From a bacterium (GTDB taxonomy: Bacteria > Bacillota > Bacilli > Lactobacillales > Streptococcaceae), in assembly GCA_905221145.1 (NCBI GenBank), contig CAJNCA010000004.1:62001-126000 (forward strand): a DNA stretch of 64,000 nucleotides, given 5' to 3'. The notes below the pieces were generated by a model that did no database searches, had not been told where the DNA came from, and saw nothing but the letters and a program-made list of their open reading frames with translations. Each line of letters opens with the position of its first letter. The stretch's first letter is position 1. Made by a program: the position numbers and the translations under genes. Positions 10,011 through 17,767 of the stretch are shown here, in pieces.

Positions 10011-10376
10011 ATGTCCTGGACATTTGACAACAAAAAACCCATTTATTTACAGATTATGGAGAAAATCAAGCTTCAGATTGTCTCCCATGCACTGGAACCC
10101 AATCAACAACTTCCAACCGTGAGGGAGCTGGCGAGCGAGGCCGGTGTCAATCCCAACACCATCCAAAGAGCCTTGTCAGACCTCGAACGAGAAGGATTTG
10201 TTTACAGCAAACGGACAACTGGACGATTTGTGACTGAGGATAAGGCACTGATCGCCCAATCTCGCAAACAACTATCAGAAGAACAATTGGAACACTTCGT
10301 TTCCTCCATGACCCATTTTGGCTATGAAAAAGAAGAACTACCAGGCGTAGTCGGCGATTATATTAAAGGAGTTTAA
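10011..10376 (+). CDS. GntR-family regulator, YtrA subfamily
   Basis: 121 aa. It has an N-terminal winged helix-turn-helix (QIMEKIKLQIVSHALEPNQQ, then PTVRELASEAGVNPNTIQRALSDLE) and a very short C-terminal dimerisation tail. That is the YtrA subfamily architecture, which usually represses its own ABC-transporter operon. It is followed after four bases by an ATPase gene and then a permease gene on the same strand, which supports autoregulation of a three-gene operon. The ribosome site is AAAGGAG. Confidence 0.93.
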   Translation: MSWTFDNKKPIYLQIMEKIKLQIVSHALEPNQQLPTVRELASEAGVNPNTIQRALSDLEREGFVYSKRTTGRFVTEDKALIAQSRKQLSEEQLEHFVSSMTHFGYEKEELPGVVGDYIKGV

Positions 10377-10380
10377 GCCT

Positions 10381-11076
10381 ATGTCATTACTAGCATTTGA
10401 AAATGTATCCAAATCTTATGGAGCAACCCCAGCCCTTGAAAATGTTTCTCTTGACATTCCAGCTGGAAAAATTGTTGGTCTCCTTGGACCAAACGGCTCA
10501 GGGAAAACAACCCTGATTAAACTAATCAATGGCCTCTTACAATCAGATCAAGGACGCGTCCTTATCAACGACATGGATCCAAGCCCAGCAACCAAGGCTA
10601 TCGTAGCTTATTTGCCAGATACGAGCTATCTCAATGAGCAAATGAAGGTCAAAGAAGCCCTAACCTACTTTAAGACCTTCTATAAAGATTTCAATCTTGA
10701 ACGCGCCCATCATCTACTTGCAGACCTGGGCATTGATGAAAATAGTCGTCTCAAAAAACTATCAAAAGGAAACAAGGAAAAGGTACAACTGATTTTGGTT
10801 ATGAGCCGTGATGCTCGTCTCTACGTTCTAGACGAACCCATTGGTGGGGTGGATCCAGCAGCCCGTGAGTATATCCTCAATACCATTATCAACAACTACT
10901 CCCCAACTTCTACCGTTTTGATTTCTACCCACTTGATTTCTGATATCGAGCCAATCTTGGATGAAATTGTCTTCCTCAAAGACGGAAAAGTCGTTCGTCA
11001 AGGTAATGTAGATGATATTCGCTATGAGTCTGGTGAATCCATTGACCAACTCTTCCGTCAGGAATTTAAGGCCTAA
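10381..11076 (+). CDS. ABC transporter ATP-binding protein (YtrB-like)
   Basis: 231 aa nucleotide-binding subunit. Walker A is GPNGSGKTT (near residue 36), the signature is LSKGNKEKV (degenerate at the Gly-Gln, as often in this subfamily), Walker B is RLYVLDEP followed by the D-loop VDPAAREYIL, and the switch histidine is in LISTHLISD. It pairs with the membrane protein encoded next. The GntR-ABC type is often linked to cell-envelope stress or antimicrobial peptides; the substrate here is unknown. Confidence 0.93.
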   Translation: MSLLAFENVSKSYGATPALENVSLDIPAGKIVGLLGPNGSGKTTLIKLINGLLQSDQGRVLINDMDPSPATKAIVAYLPDTSYLNEQMKVKEALTYFKTFYKDFNLERAHHLLADLGIDENSRLKKLSKGNKEKVQLILVMSRDARLYVLDEPIGGVDPAAREYILNTIINNYSPTSTVLISTHLISDIEPILDEIVFLKDGKVVRQGNVDDIRYESGESIDQLFRQEFKA

Positions 11077-11091
11077 GCAAAGGAGATTATT

Positions 11092-11859
11092 ATGTTTTGG
11101 AATTTAGTTCGCTACGAATTTAAAAATGTTAACAAGTGGTATTTAGCCCTCTACGCTGCTGTGCTAGTCCTTTCTGCCCTTATCGGGATACAAGCACAGA
11201 CCTATAACAATCTGCCTGTCAAAGAAAGCCATCCTGTCCTACTCATTTTTCTAGCTACTGTCTTTGGTGGTTTGATGATTACACTGGGGATTTCAACCAT
11301 TTTCTTAATCATCAAACGCTTCAAAGGAAGTGTCTATGACCGCCAAGGCTATCTGACTTTGACCTTGCCAGTGTCTGAGCACTATATCATCACAGCTAAA
11401 CTAGTCGGTGCCTTTATCTGGTCTATTGTCAGCACTGCTGTACTCGTAATCAGTGCTTTTATTGTTCTGACTCTAACAGCTTCTGATTGGTTTGTAACTT
11501 CTGACTTGATTCCATTTATAGAAACACACCTCCCTCAACTCTCTCTTATGGGGATATCCTTCCTACTAAATACCATTTCTGGAATCCTCTGCATCTACTT
11601 GGCCATTTCCATTGGACAGCTGTTCAATGAATACCGTACCGCACTGTCAATTGTAGCCTACATTGGTATCCAAATCGTCGTTGGCTTTATTGAACTCTTC
11701 TATCGTTCTAACCCTGGTTTCTACTTCCCATCAACCACAGGAGGAGCTGATCAGTTCCAGATGGGTATTATCATGACTATTCTGGAAGAAGTTATTCTTA
11801 TAGCCATCTACTATCTAGGAACTTATCACATCTTGAAAAACAAGGTTAATTTGCAATAA
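11092..11859 (+). CDS. ABC transporter permease subunit
   Basis: 255 aa integral membrane protein with about six hydrophobic spans (roughly residues 17-35, 51-80, 98-128, 150-175, 180-200 and 225-248). It contains no ATPase motif and is the membrane partner of the preceding ATPase. It is the last gene of the GntR operon and ends at a clear terminator. The fold resembles ABC-2 type permeases of bacteriocin or envelope-stress exporters; direction of transport is inferred from that resemblance. Confidence 0.88.
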   Translation: MFWNLVRYEFKNVNKWYLALYAAVLVLSALIGIQAQTYNNLPVKESHPVLLIFLATVFGGLMITLGISTIFLIIKRFKGSVYDRQGYLTLTLPVSEHYIITAKLVGAFIWSIVSTAVLVISAFIVLTLTASDWFVTSDLIPFIETHLPQLSLMGISFLLNTISGILCIYLAISIGQLFNEYRTALSIVAYIGIQIVVGFIELFYRSNPGFYFPSTTGGADQFQMGIIMTILEEVILIAIYYLGTYHILKNKVNLQ

Positions 11860-11865
11860 AAAATG

Positions 11866-11887
11866 CCCAGCTAAAAAGCTGGGTTTT
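11866..11887. terminator. Bidirectional terminator between the ABC operon and lrgB
   Basis: Stem CCCAGCT / AGCTGGG with an AAAA loop and TTTT on the plus strand. An A-run on the other side allows it to serve the converging lrgAB operon too. Confidence 0.85.
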
Positions 11888-11890
11888 GAT

Positions 11891-12586
11891 TTAACTCAAT
11901 ATTAAACTAGCTACAATGGGGCTGACAAAGACATAGAGAATACCGGTAACACCGATAGCCAAGCCACCCATGGCTCCTGCTACAGAGCCGTATCGAAAGG
12001 CCGTTCCTGTTCCGACCGCGTGACCTGTTCCGCCAAGGGAAAGACCAACAGCTACTGGATCATCTATTTTCAACCACTTCAAAAGGGTTGGGCCGATTAC
12101 ACTAGTTAAAATCCCAGTCGCCACTACAACAACCAAGGTCACAGTCGTCAAGCCTTGTAATTTTTCTGTGATTCCCACTGCCATGGCGGTTGTCACTGAC
12201 TTAGGAAAGAGAGAAATGGCCAGGAAAAAGTCCATGCCAAAGATTTTAGCCACAAGGGCCGTGAAAGAGGTATTCACCACTACCGCTAGCAGACTACCAA
12301 AGAGAATACTCCGAGCATGGTGCTTCATCAAGTGAAAACTCTTATAAAGCGGAATCCCTAGAGCCACTGTCGATGGGACAATCAAGTTGTTCAGATAAAC
12401 CCCACCTTGGTAGTAATCTTGGTAAGAAATCCCCGTCACCTTTAGAAAGATGATAATAAAAACAGCTGACAAAAGCAAGGGCGTTGTCAATGGATGGGGA
12501 AAGCGTCTGTAAATCAGCATTCCCACTAGATATGCTAGGATAGACAGGGCAAGCCCAAACAGGGGATTGGAAACAAATTCACTCAT
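11891..12586 (-). CDS. lrgB: LrgB/CidB-family membrane protein
   Basis: 231 aa polytopic membrane protein of the LrgB family, partner of the LrgA/CidA holin-like protein. Features are the IPLYKSFHLMKHH loop and the conserved GGTGHAVGTGTAFRYGSVAGAM segment, plus about six to seven hydrophobic spans. In other Firmicutes LrgAB modulates murein hydrolase activity and also imports pyruvate. It overlaps lrgA by four bases (ATGA), so the two are coupled. Confidence 0.93.
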   Translation of the reverse strand: MSEFVSNPLFGLALSILAYLVGMLIYRRFPHPLTTPLLLSAVFIIIFLKVTGISYQDYYQGGVYLNNLIVPSTVALGIPLYKSFHLMKHHARSILFGSLLAVVVNTSFTALVAKIFGMDFFLAISLFPKSVTTAMAVGITEKLQGLTTVTLVVVVATGILTSVIGPTLLKWLKIDDPVAVGLSLGGTGHAVGTGTAFRYGSVAGAMGGLAIGVTGILYVFVSPIVASLILS

Positions 12587-12957
12587 TTGGCATCTCCTTT
12601 CTCATAATCTCCCTCAAATCGTCTCTTGATAAACTGAACCACCAGGGCGATGAGGATAATATTGATAACAGCCGCAAAAAAGACAATCAAAACAATTGGC
12701 AAAAGATAGGGAGCAATCACATCAAACTTTTCCATGATTCCCACTGCTGGCGGCAAAAAGAGAATGGTCATATTGGCCAGCAAGAAATTCCCAACCATGT
12801 TGACATGTCTGGTTCTCAGCCACTTAAACTGTAGGGCTAAAAAGAGAATAATCAAGCCGATAATACTGCCTGGGATGGGCAAATGAAAGAAACTAGAGAT
12901 TCCCTCTCCGATTAGAGAAATCACAAAGAGAATCATTAATTGAACATATAATTTCAT
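12583..12957 (-). CDS. lrgA: LrgA/CidA-family holin-like protein
   Basis: 124 aa with four hydrophobic spans. It includes the family stretch ISSFFHLPIPGSIIGLIILF near residue 25 and a basic C-terminus (VQFIKRRFEGD). I choose the ATG at 12957 (MKLYVQLMI), which has GGAG about 9 bases upstream. A start 10 codons earlier would lack a ribosome site. It pairs with LrgB. Confidence 0.92.
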   Translation of the reverse strand: MKLYVQLMILFVISLIGEGISSFFHLPIPGSIIGLIILFLALQFKWLRTRHVNMVGNFLLANMTILFLPPAVGIMEKFDVIAPYLLPIVLIVFFAAVINIILIALVVQFIKRRFEGDYEKGDAK

Positions 12958-13123
12958 CCTAAACTCCACGAAATAGACTTCTTGCATACCAGTTTACTCT
13001 TTTTTCAGAAAATTTCAAGGAAATACACAAGAGTTGATGAAAGTTTGAGAAGAAAGGGGATACAGGCAATTACAGACTAGTGAAAACAGGCGTGATATAG
13101 GATGAAAGATTTTAGCGTCCTTC

Positions 13124-13152
13124 TTGCCAGCCTTCTTGAAAAGTAGTATAAT
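13124..13152 (+). promoter_or_regulatory. Promoter of the MarR gene
   Basis: -35 TTGCCA (13124-13129), 17-base spacer, -10 TATAAT (13147-13152). The start point would fall at about 13159, inside the palindrome at 13154-13167. Confidence 0.7.
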
Positions 13153-13153
13153 T

Positions 13154-13167
13154 ATTGCATGCGCAAT
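13154..13167. promoter_or_regulatory. Candidate MarR operator, site 1
   Basis: ATTGC-ATGC-GCAAT, an inverted repeat directly after the -10 box of the MarR gene, where a bound repressor would block initiation. The same 12-base core with one change (TTGC-GTGC-GCAA, followed again by TCAT) recurs at 13640-13651 in front of the next operon. Confidence 0.6.
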
Positions 13168-13239
13168 CATCTTGTGATACAGAGATTGTCCGTTAATGGA
13201 CACTCTTCTATTTATGACTCTAAAAAGAAAGGAGATACT

Positions 13240-13620
13240 ATGACCTATTTGGAAAAATGGTTTGACTTCAATCGTCGTCAGAAAGAAATTGAAGGCCTCT
13301 TAGAAGAGACCATTGCCCAGCAGAGTGACCAAAGTCTGACCTTGAAAGAGTTTTACCTACTCTACTATCTGGACTTGGCCCAAGAAAAATCTCTACGACA
13401 GATTGACCTGCCAGATAAACTTCATCTGAGCCCGAGCGCTGTTTCTCGGATGGTGGCTCGCTTAGAAGCTAAAAATTGCGGTCTACTCAGTCGCAGGTGT
13501 TGTGATCAAGATAGACGTTCTAGCTTTATCTGCCTGACAAGTGATGGGCAAAAGACACTAGCCTCTCTACAGAAGGCTGTCGAAGAAAGCTTGGAAACTG
13601 GTTTGGATTTCTTGATTTAA
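13240..13620 (+). CDS. MarR-family transcriptional regulator
   Basis: 126 aa winged-helix regulator. The DNA-binding part reads DLPDKLHLSPSAVSRMVARLE, followed by a wing with CGLLSRRCCDQDRRSSFI. A start at 13240 is chosen because GGAG lies 7 bases upstream and an earlier ATG at 13159 has no ribosome site and lies over the operator. Three cysteines around the wing (one at NCGL and a CC pair) could allow redox sensing, which would fit the thioredoxin gene downstream; that link is inference. It shares an operator-like palindrome with the following operon. Confidence 0.92.
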   Translation: MTYLEKWFDFNRRQKEIEGLLEETIAQQSDQSLTLKEFYLLYYLDLAQEKSLRQIDLPDKLHLSPSAVSRMVARLEAKNCGLLSRRCCDQDRRSSFICLTSDGQKTLASLQKAVEESLETGLDFLI

Positions 13621-13638
13621 GATGATTTTAGAAAAAAA

Positions 13639-13689
13639 GTTGCGTGCGCAATCATTTTTCTTGACATTCTCTTTTACAAGGAGTAAAAT
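13639..13689 (+). promoter_or_regulatory. Promoter of the DUF4649-trxA operon with MarR-type operator, site 2
   Basis: The palindrome TTGC-GTGC-GCAA lies at 13640-13651, nine bases before a consensus -35 TTGACA (13661-13666). A 17-base spacer and -10 TAAAAT (13684-13689) follow. Its position upstream of -35 differs from site 1, so the effect on transcription could be activation or repression. Confidence 0.65.
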
Positions 13690-13720
13690 AAAGTCATCAT
13701 TAAACAAAGGAGTTTTTAAA

Positions 13721-13942
13721 ATGATTGAAATTACCTATCTAGATGCCAGCAAAAACGAAAGAACTGTAACTTTCGAGTCTTATGAAGATTTTGATCGTTC
13801 ACAACAAGCTTGCCTTATCGGCGTCGCAGACTATTACCCAGTCCAAAAATTAACTTACAACGGTCATGATTTGGACTATCATGGGACTTATGGAGATGTC
13901 TTCTTCTATCTCATGAAACAAGATTTAAGCCAATATAACTAA
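13721..13942 (+). CDS. DUF4649 family protein, unknown function
   Basis: 73 aa soluble acidic protein beginning MIEITYLDASKNERTVTFES; it has two cysteine-free halves apart from one Cys in QQACLIG. I recognise it as the small streptococcal DUF4649 type but know no function. The start at 13721 has AAAGGAG upstream; the longer frame from 13622 would run through the promoter and operator. It is followed 13 bases later by thioredoxin and is probably cotranscribed with it. Confidence 0.85.
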   Translation: MIEITYLDASKNERTVTFESYEDFDRSQQACLIGVADYYPVQKLTYNGHDLDYHGTYGDVFFYLMKQDLSQYN

Positions 13943-13955
13943 AAGGAGAAATACA

Positions 13956-14270
13956 ATGGCAAAAGCAATTACAGATGCAACATTCGAACAAGAAACAAAA
14001 GACGGTTTGGTCTTGGTAGACTTCTGGGCAACTTGGTGTGGTCCATGTCGTATGCAAGGTCCAATCTTGGATAAATTGTCTGAAGAACTTTCGGAAGATG
14101 TCTTGAAAATCGTTAAAATGGACGTTGATGAAAATCCAAACACAGCTCGTGCTTTTGGAATCATGTCTATCCCAACTCTTCTCTTCAAAAAAGACGGCCA
14201 AGTGGTAAAACAAGTTGCTGGTGTACACACAGCAGAACAAATCAAGGCCATCGTTGCTGAATTGAGCTAA
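13956..14270 (+). CDS. trxA: Thioredoxin
   Basis: 104 aa thioredoxin with the classical WCGPC active site (residues ~28-32), the cis-proline motif SIPTL, and standard length. It reduces protein disulfides in the cytosol using thioredoxin reductase. It lies in an operon with the DUF4649 gene behind a promoter carrying the MarR-like operator, and ends at a strong terminator. Confidence 0.97.
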   Translation: MAKAITDATFEQETKDGLVLVDFWATWCGPCRMQGPILDKLSEELSEDVLKIVKMDVDENPNTARAFGIMSIPTLLFKKDGQVVKQVAGVHTAEQIKAIVAELS

Positions 14271-14277
14271 TCAAACG

Positions 14278-14309
14278 AGAGACCAAGTACTTTCTTTGGT
14301 CTCTTTTTT
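14278..14309 (+). terminator. Terminator after trxA
   Basis: Stem GAGACCAA / TTGGTCTC with a 9-base loop, followed by TTTTTT. Confidence 0.9.
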
Positions 14310-14317
14310 CTTGCCCT

Positions 14318-14346
14318 TTGCCATTTTTCAAAAAATATGCTAGACT
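14318..14346 (+). promoter_or_regulatory. Promoter of the que operon
   Basis: -35 TTGCCA (14318-14323), a 17-base spacer ending TGC (extended -10), -10 TAGACT (14341-14346). Transcription would start near 14353, giving a ~120-base structured leader before queC. Confidence 0.65.
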
Positions 14347-14352
14347 GTAGAT

Positions 14353-14434
14353 AGAATATTACGATGTTTGGGACATGCCATCGCTAAAAAAAACCTCTAC
14401 TTGGTATTTTTTAGCTCCCTCAAGGGAGCTTTTT
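14353..14434 (+). promoter_or_regulatory. Probable preQ1-I-like riboswitch with attenuator upstream of queCDEF
   Basis: The leader can form stem CGATG (14362-14366) / CATCG (14379-14383). Its loop has GGG and it is followed by an eight-A tract and CC (14386-14395) that can pair back to the loop. This is the H-type pseudoknot layout of preQ1-I aptamers. The tail GCTAAAAAAAACC (14383-14395) can instead pair with GGTATTTTTTAGC (14403-14415), which takes away the AGC needed for the terminator stem AGCTCCC / GGGAGCT (14413-14430, then TTTT). Ligand binding would therefore favour termination. The match to the preQ1-I consensus was judged by eye from topology and gene context, not by a covariance model. 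Confidence 0.65.
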
Positions 14435-14471
14435 GCGTGCTCTGAACATTTCCCATTTTGGAAGGAGTACT

Positions 14472-15125
14472 ATGAAACGTCAATCAGCCTTGGTCGTCTT
14501 TAGTGGCGGTCAAGATTCCACAACCTGCCTCTTTTGGGCAAAAAAACACTATGAAACAGTCGAAGCTGTCACCTTTGCCTATGGTCAACGCCATCATCTC
14601 GAAATTCAAGTTGCTGAAGAAATCGCTAAGGAACAAGGCATTCGTCATCACATCTTAGATATGTCTCTGCTGGGGCAAATCACTGAAAATGCCCTGACCT
14701 CTGATATAGAGATTGAGCAAAAAGAGGGAGAAGTTCCCAATACCTTCGTTGACGGTCGCAACCACCTCTTTCTATCCTTTGCGGCAGTTCTTGCTAAACA
14801 ACGTGGTATTAAAGACATCATCACAGGTGTCTGTGAGACAGATTTCTCAGGCTACCCCGATTGTCGGGATGTTTTTGTCAAATCTCTCAATGTCACCCTC
14901 AACCTTGCCATGGATTACGACTTTGTTATCCAAACACCTCTCATGTGGCTAGACAAGGCTGAAACTTGGGAATTAGCCGACCAACTCGGTGCCTTTGACT
15001 ATGTTCGCGAAAAGACCTTGACCTGCTACAACGGTATTATCGGAAGTGGCTGTGGAGATTGTCCAGCCTGCCACCTACGTCAACATGGTCTAGATGTTTA
15101 TCTCTCACAGAAAGGAGAGGACTAA
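14472..15125 (+). CDS. queC: 7-cyano-7-deazaguanine synthase QueC
   Basis: 217 aa ATP-dependent enzyme converting 7-carboxy-7-deazaguanine to preQ0, using ammonia. N-terminal PP-loop [12 protein letters not shown] binds ATP; the C-terminal zinc site is the [10 protein letters not shown] cluster together with the Cys in LTCYNG. The start at 14472 has GGAAGGAG upstream; an in-frame ATG-like start at 14433 lies within the terminator loop. First gene of queCDEF, the queuosine precursor pathway that modifies tRNA position 34. Confidence 0.96.
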   Translation: MKRQSALVVFSGGQDSTTCLFWAKKHYETVEAVTFAYGQRHHLEIQVAEEIAKEQGIRHHILDMSLLGQITENALTSDIEIEQKEGEVPNTFVDGRNHLFLSFAAVLAKQRGIKDIITGVCETDFSGYPDCRDVFVKSLNVTLNLAMDYDFVIQTPLMWLDKAETWELADQLGAFDYVREKTLTCYNGIIGSGCGDCPACHLRQHGLDVYLSQKGED

Positions 15126-15568
15126 TGTTTTTTGCACCCAAAGAAATCAAACAGGAAACTGGGGAGTCGCTTATCTACAATCCTTACAGAACCTTGGTAT
15201 CAAAAGAATTTACCTTTGATGCTGCCCACCACCTCTTTCACTATGAGGGAAAATGCAAATCCCTGCACGGGCACACCTACCATTTGCAAATTGCTGTCAG
15301 TGGGTTTTTAGATGAGCGTGGTATGACCTACGATTTTGGAGACATCAAAGCGATCTACAAGAACTACTTAGAGCCCCACTTGGATCATCGCTATCTCAAT
15401 GAAACTCTGCCTTATATGAACACGACTGCTGAAAATATGGTTTACTGGATTTTCCAAACCATGAATCAAGAGTTGCCAGATGAACGCGGTCTCCGTTTGG
15501 AATACGTTCGCCTCTATGAGACTCCTACGGCCTTTGCGGAGTTTAGACGGGAGTGGTTAGATGACTAG
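15125..15568 (+). CDS. queD: 6-carboxytetrahydropterin synthase QueD
   Basis: 147 aa member of the 6-pyruvoyl-tetrahydropterin synthase family, making 6-carboxy-tetrahydropterin from dihydroneopterin triphosphate. Zinc ligands are the histidines in DAAHHLF and in CKSLHGHTYHL; the catalytic Cys is in KCKSLHGH. Its ATG overlaps the queC stop (TAATG at 15123-15127). The longer frame beginning at 15059 lies inside queC and is not used. Confidence 0.96.
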   Translation: MFFAPKEIKQETGESLIYNPYRTLVSKEFTFDAAHHLFHYEGKCKSLHGHTYHLQIAVSGFLDERGMTYDFGDIKAIYKNYLEPHLDHRYLNETLPYMNTTAENMVYWIFQTMNQELPDERGLRLEYVRLYETPTAFAEFRREWLDD

Positions 15569-16277
15569 GGAGCGTGTCCTCAAACTACCAGTTCTGGAAA
15601 TTTTTGGCCCAACCTTTCAAGGTGAAGGCCGTGCAATCGGGCAGAAAACCATGTTTGTCCGCACTGCCGGTTGTGACTACCACTGCGACTGGTGCGACTC
15701 TGCCTTTACTTGGGATGGTTCTGAAAAACCAACTCGCATGACAGCTGACGAGGTCATTGCTGCCTTGGATAAACTAGGGAGCTACGACTACGTCACCCTA
15801 TCTGGGGGAAATCCTGCTATCCTAGCAGCCAACATGGCCGAACTCGTCACCAAGCTCAAGGAACGCGGTGTCACTCTGGCTGTTGAGACCCAAGGCTCCC
15901 GCTGGCAAAATTGGTTAAAAGACATCGACCAGGTCACTCTGAGTCCCAAACCTCCTTCATCCAAGATGGAAGTCAACTTTGAGACCCTGGACTTTATCGT
16001 TTCCCAACTAGATCCAGATAAGGTCACCTTTAAAATTCCTGTCTTTGACGATGCCGATTTGGCCTTTGCCAAAGGCATTCAAGAGCGCTACCAACCAGAT
16101 GTTCTCTTCTTATCTGCAGGGAATCCTGAGCCCAAGGCTACAGGCAATATTGTCCAAGACCAACTGGACCGCCTCAAAGAACTCTGGGAACGCATCGCTG
16201 CTGACGATAGCTGGGGCAGTGTCCGCGTCCTTCCTCAACTTCATACCCTCCTCTACGACAACAAACGTGGTGTTTAA
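15561..16277 (+). CDS. queE: 7-carboxy-7-deazaguanine synthase QueE
   Basis: 238 aa radical SAM enzyme. The cluster ligands are in the motif CDYHCDWCDSAF (C-x3-C-x2-C) near residue 34, and the SAM-binding GGNPAI motif (GGxP type) near residue 80. It converts carboxy-tetrahydropterin to 7-carboxy-7-deazaguanine, between QueD and QueC. The gene starts eight bases inside queD, so it is translationally coupled. Confidence 0.96.
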   Translation: MTRERVLKLPVLEIFGPTFQGEGRAIGQKTMFVRTAGCDYHCDWCDSAFTWDGSEKPTRMTADEVIAALDKLGSYDYVTLSGGNPAILAANMAELVTKLKERGVTLAVETQGSRWQNWLKDIDQVTLSPKPPSSKMEVNFETLDFIVSQLDPDKVTFKIPVFDDADLAFAKGIQERYQPDVLFLSAGNPEPKATGNIVQDQLDRLKELWERIAADDSWGSVRVLPQLHTLLYDNKRGV

Positions 16278-16295
16278 AATTAGAAAGAAAAAATC

Positions 16296-16787
16296 ATGTC
16301 ACAACAAGAAGAAATGAAAAACCTAAGCCTCCTCGGCAACAAAGAAACCAACTACATTTTTGACTATCAACCCGAAGTCCTCGAATCCTTTGACAACCGT
16401 CATGTGGAAAATGACTATTTCATCAAATTCAACTGCCCTGAATTTACTTCACTTTGTCCAATCACTGCTCAGCCAGACTTTGCGACCATTTATATTTCCT
16501 ACATTCCTGACAAGCTCTGTGTCGAGTCAAAATCCCTCAAACTCTACCTCTTTAGTTACCGAAATCATGGGGATTTTCACGAAAACTGTATCAACACCAT
16601 CGGGAAAGACTTGGTCAACTTGCTAGACCCTCGCTATTTAGAAGTCTGGGGAAAATTCACTCCTCGCGGTGGCATTTCAATCGACCCCTACTACAACTAC
16701 GGTAAGCCAGGAACTAAGTATGAAGGCTTGGCAGAACAACGCCTCTTCCAACACGACCTTTATCCAGAGAAAATTGATAACCGCTAA
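16296..16787 (+). CDS. queF: NADPH-dependent preQ0 reductase QueF
   Basis: 163 aa type I (YkvM-like, unimodular) QueF, reducing the nitrile of preQ0 to the amine of preQ1. The catalytic Cys is in the stretch [16 protein letters not shown], and the NADPH motif reads [16 protein letters not shown]. The ribosome site is weak (AGAAAGAAAAA). The last gene of queCDEF, followed by a bidirectional terminator. Downstream insertion of preQ1 into tRNA (Tgt, QueA) is not encoded in this window. Confidence 0.96.
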   Translation: MSQQEEMKNLSLLGNKETNYIFDYQPEVLESFDNRHVENDYFIKFNCPEFTSLCPITAQPDFATIYISYIPDKLCVESKSLKLYLFSYRNHGDFHENCINTIGKDLVNLLDPRYLEVWGKFTPRGGISIDPYYNYGKPGTKYEGLAEQRLFQHDLYPEKIDNR

Positions 16788-16796
16788 ACAGATAAG

Positions 16797-16837
16797 AAAA
16801 AGCCCTGTTCCTCAAATCGAGGAGCAAGGCTTTTTGA
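16797..16837. terminator. Bidirectional terminator between queF and the aquaporin gene
   Basis: Stem AAAAGCCCTGTTCCTC / GAGGAGCAAGGCTTTT with two small mismatches and TTTTT; A-run on the other side serves the converging aquaporin gene. Confidence 0.85.
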
Positions 16838-16844
16838 GTTTCAA

Positions 16845-17513
16845 TTATTCTTCTGTTCCAAGGAAGTTTTTAGCAACAAGGGCTGCAAGAATCCCTCCAA
16901 CGATTGGAGCAAGGATGAAAATCCATACTTGTTGAAGGGCTGCGCCACCTACCAAGATAGCAGGAGCCAAGCTACGGGCTGGGTTAACTGAAAGTCCAGT
17001 AATGTTCAAACCCACAAGGATCATGGCCATCAATGACAAACCGATTACCAAACCAGCAATCGCTCCATTTCCCTTGCTTTCTGAAGTCACGGTCATGATA
17101 ACCAAGACAAACAAGAAAGTTGCGATGACTTCAAACAAGAAACCACCAAAGACAGTGACACCGTTAGCCAAGGCATTTTCACCAAGACTAGCAGTTGACA
17201 TGCCTGAGTTAGACAAGAGGAAGAATACCGCAGCTGACGCAAGGAAAGCTCCAACTACTTGTCCAAGGATGTAGTTTACAAGTTCTGAAGATGACAAGCG
17301 TTTGTTTACAAACATAGCAATCGAAACAGCTGGGTTCAAGTGAGCACCTGAAACAGTCCCGATTGAGTAGGCTGCAACTACGATTGCCAGACCAAAGGCA
17401 AAGGCGATTCCAAGGTGACCAAGACCTTCAACACCATTCCCAAAAACAACAGCTCCTGTCCCAATGAACACAAGCATGAAAGTACCGATTAATTCAGCGA
17501 CAAATTTTTTCAT
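16845..17513 (-). CDS. Aquaporin / MIP-family channel
   Basis: 222 aa MIP channel with six membrane spans and both NPA boxes: HLNPAVSIAMF (near residue 61) and VNPARSLAPA (near residue 184). Length fits the water-channel (AqpZ-like) group rather than the longer GlpF group. By eye alignment to E. coli AqpZ, the selectivity-filter histidine of the fifth helix is replaced by an aliphatic residue, while the arginine after the second NPA is kept. Substrate (water, or a small solute such as peroxide) is therefore uncertain. The gene is single and ends at the shared terminator. Confidence 0.92.
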   Translation of the reverse strand: MKKFVAELIGTFMLVFIGTGAVVFGNGVEGLGHLGIAFAFGLAIVVAAYSIGTVSGAHLNPAVSIAMFVNKRLSSSELVNYILGQVVGAFLASAAVFFLLSNSGMSTASLGENALANGVTVFGGFLFEVIATFLFVLVIMTVTSESKGNGAIAGLVIGLSLMAMILVGLNITGLSVNPARSLAPAILVGGAALQQVWIFILAPIVGGILAALVAKNFLGTEE

Positions 17514-17627
17514 TTTCTTTCTCCTTTATTCAAAAACTAGATACTAGTCTATCAAAAGTAGGAAAGGGTTTCAAGAAAATTGATTGGAAATTTCAGGTTA
17601 GAATTCTGTAAAAACGGTATTGTTTAT

Positions 17628-17656
17628 TTGAAACATTTTTCCTAAAGGTATATAAT
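17628..17656 (+). promoter_or_regulatory. Promoter of the SDR gene
   Basis: -35 TTGAAA (17628-17633), 17-base spacer, -10 TATAAT (17651-17656). The leader is about 105 bases long, unusually long for a single gene, with AT-rich sequence and no obvious regulatory fold that I can name. Confidence 0.75.
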
Positions 17657-17767
17657 GTTAACATAATTCAAATAGGTTATTGTATTCCTAATTTGAACTA
17701 ATTTTTACAACTTTGCTGTTCTTTTATGAACGTTTGAATGGTATCGTGAATACCAAGGAGGAATCAT

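Noticed and set aside
13015..13203. Minus-strand 62-codon frame upstream of the MarR gene
   Set aside because: It covers the MarR promoter and operator and has no ribosome site or recognisable content.
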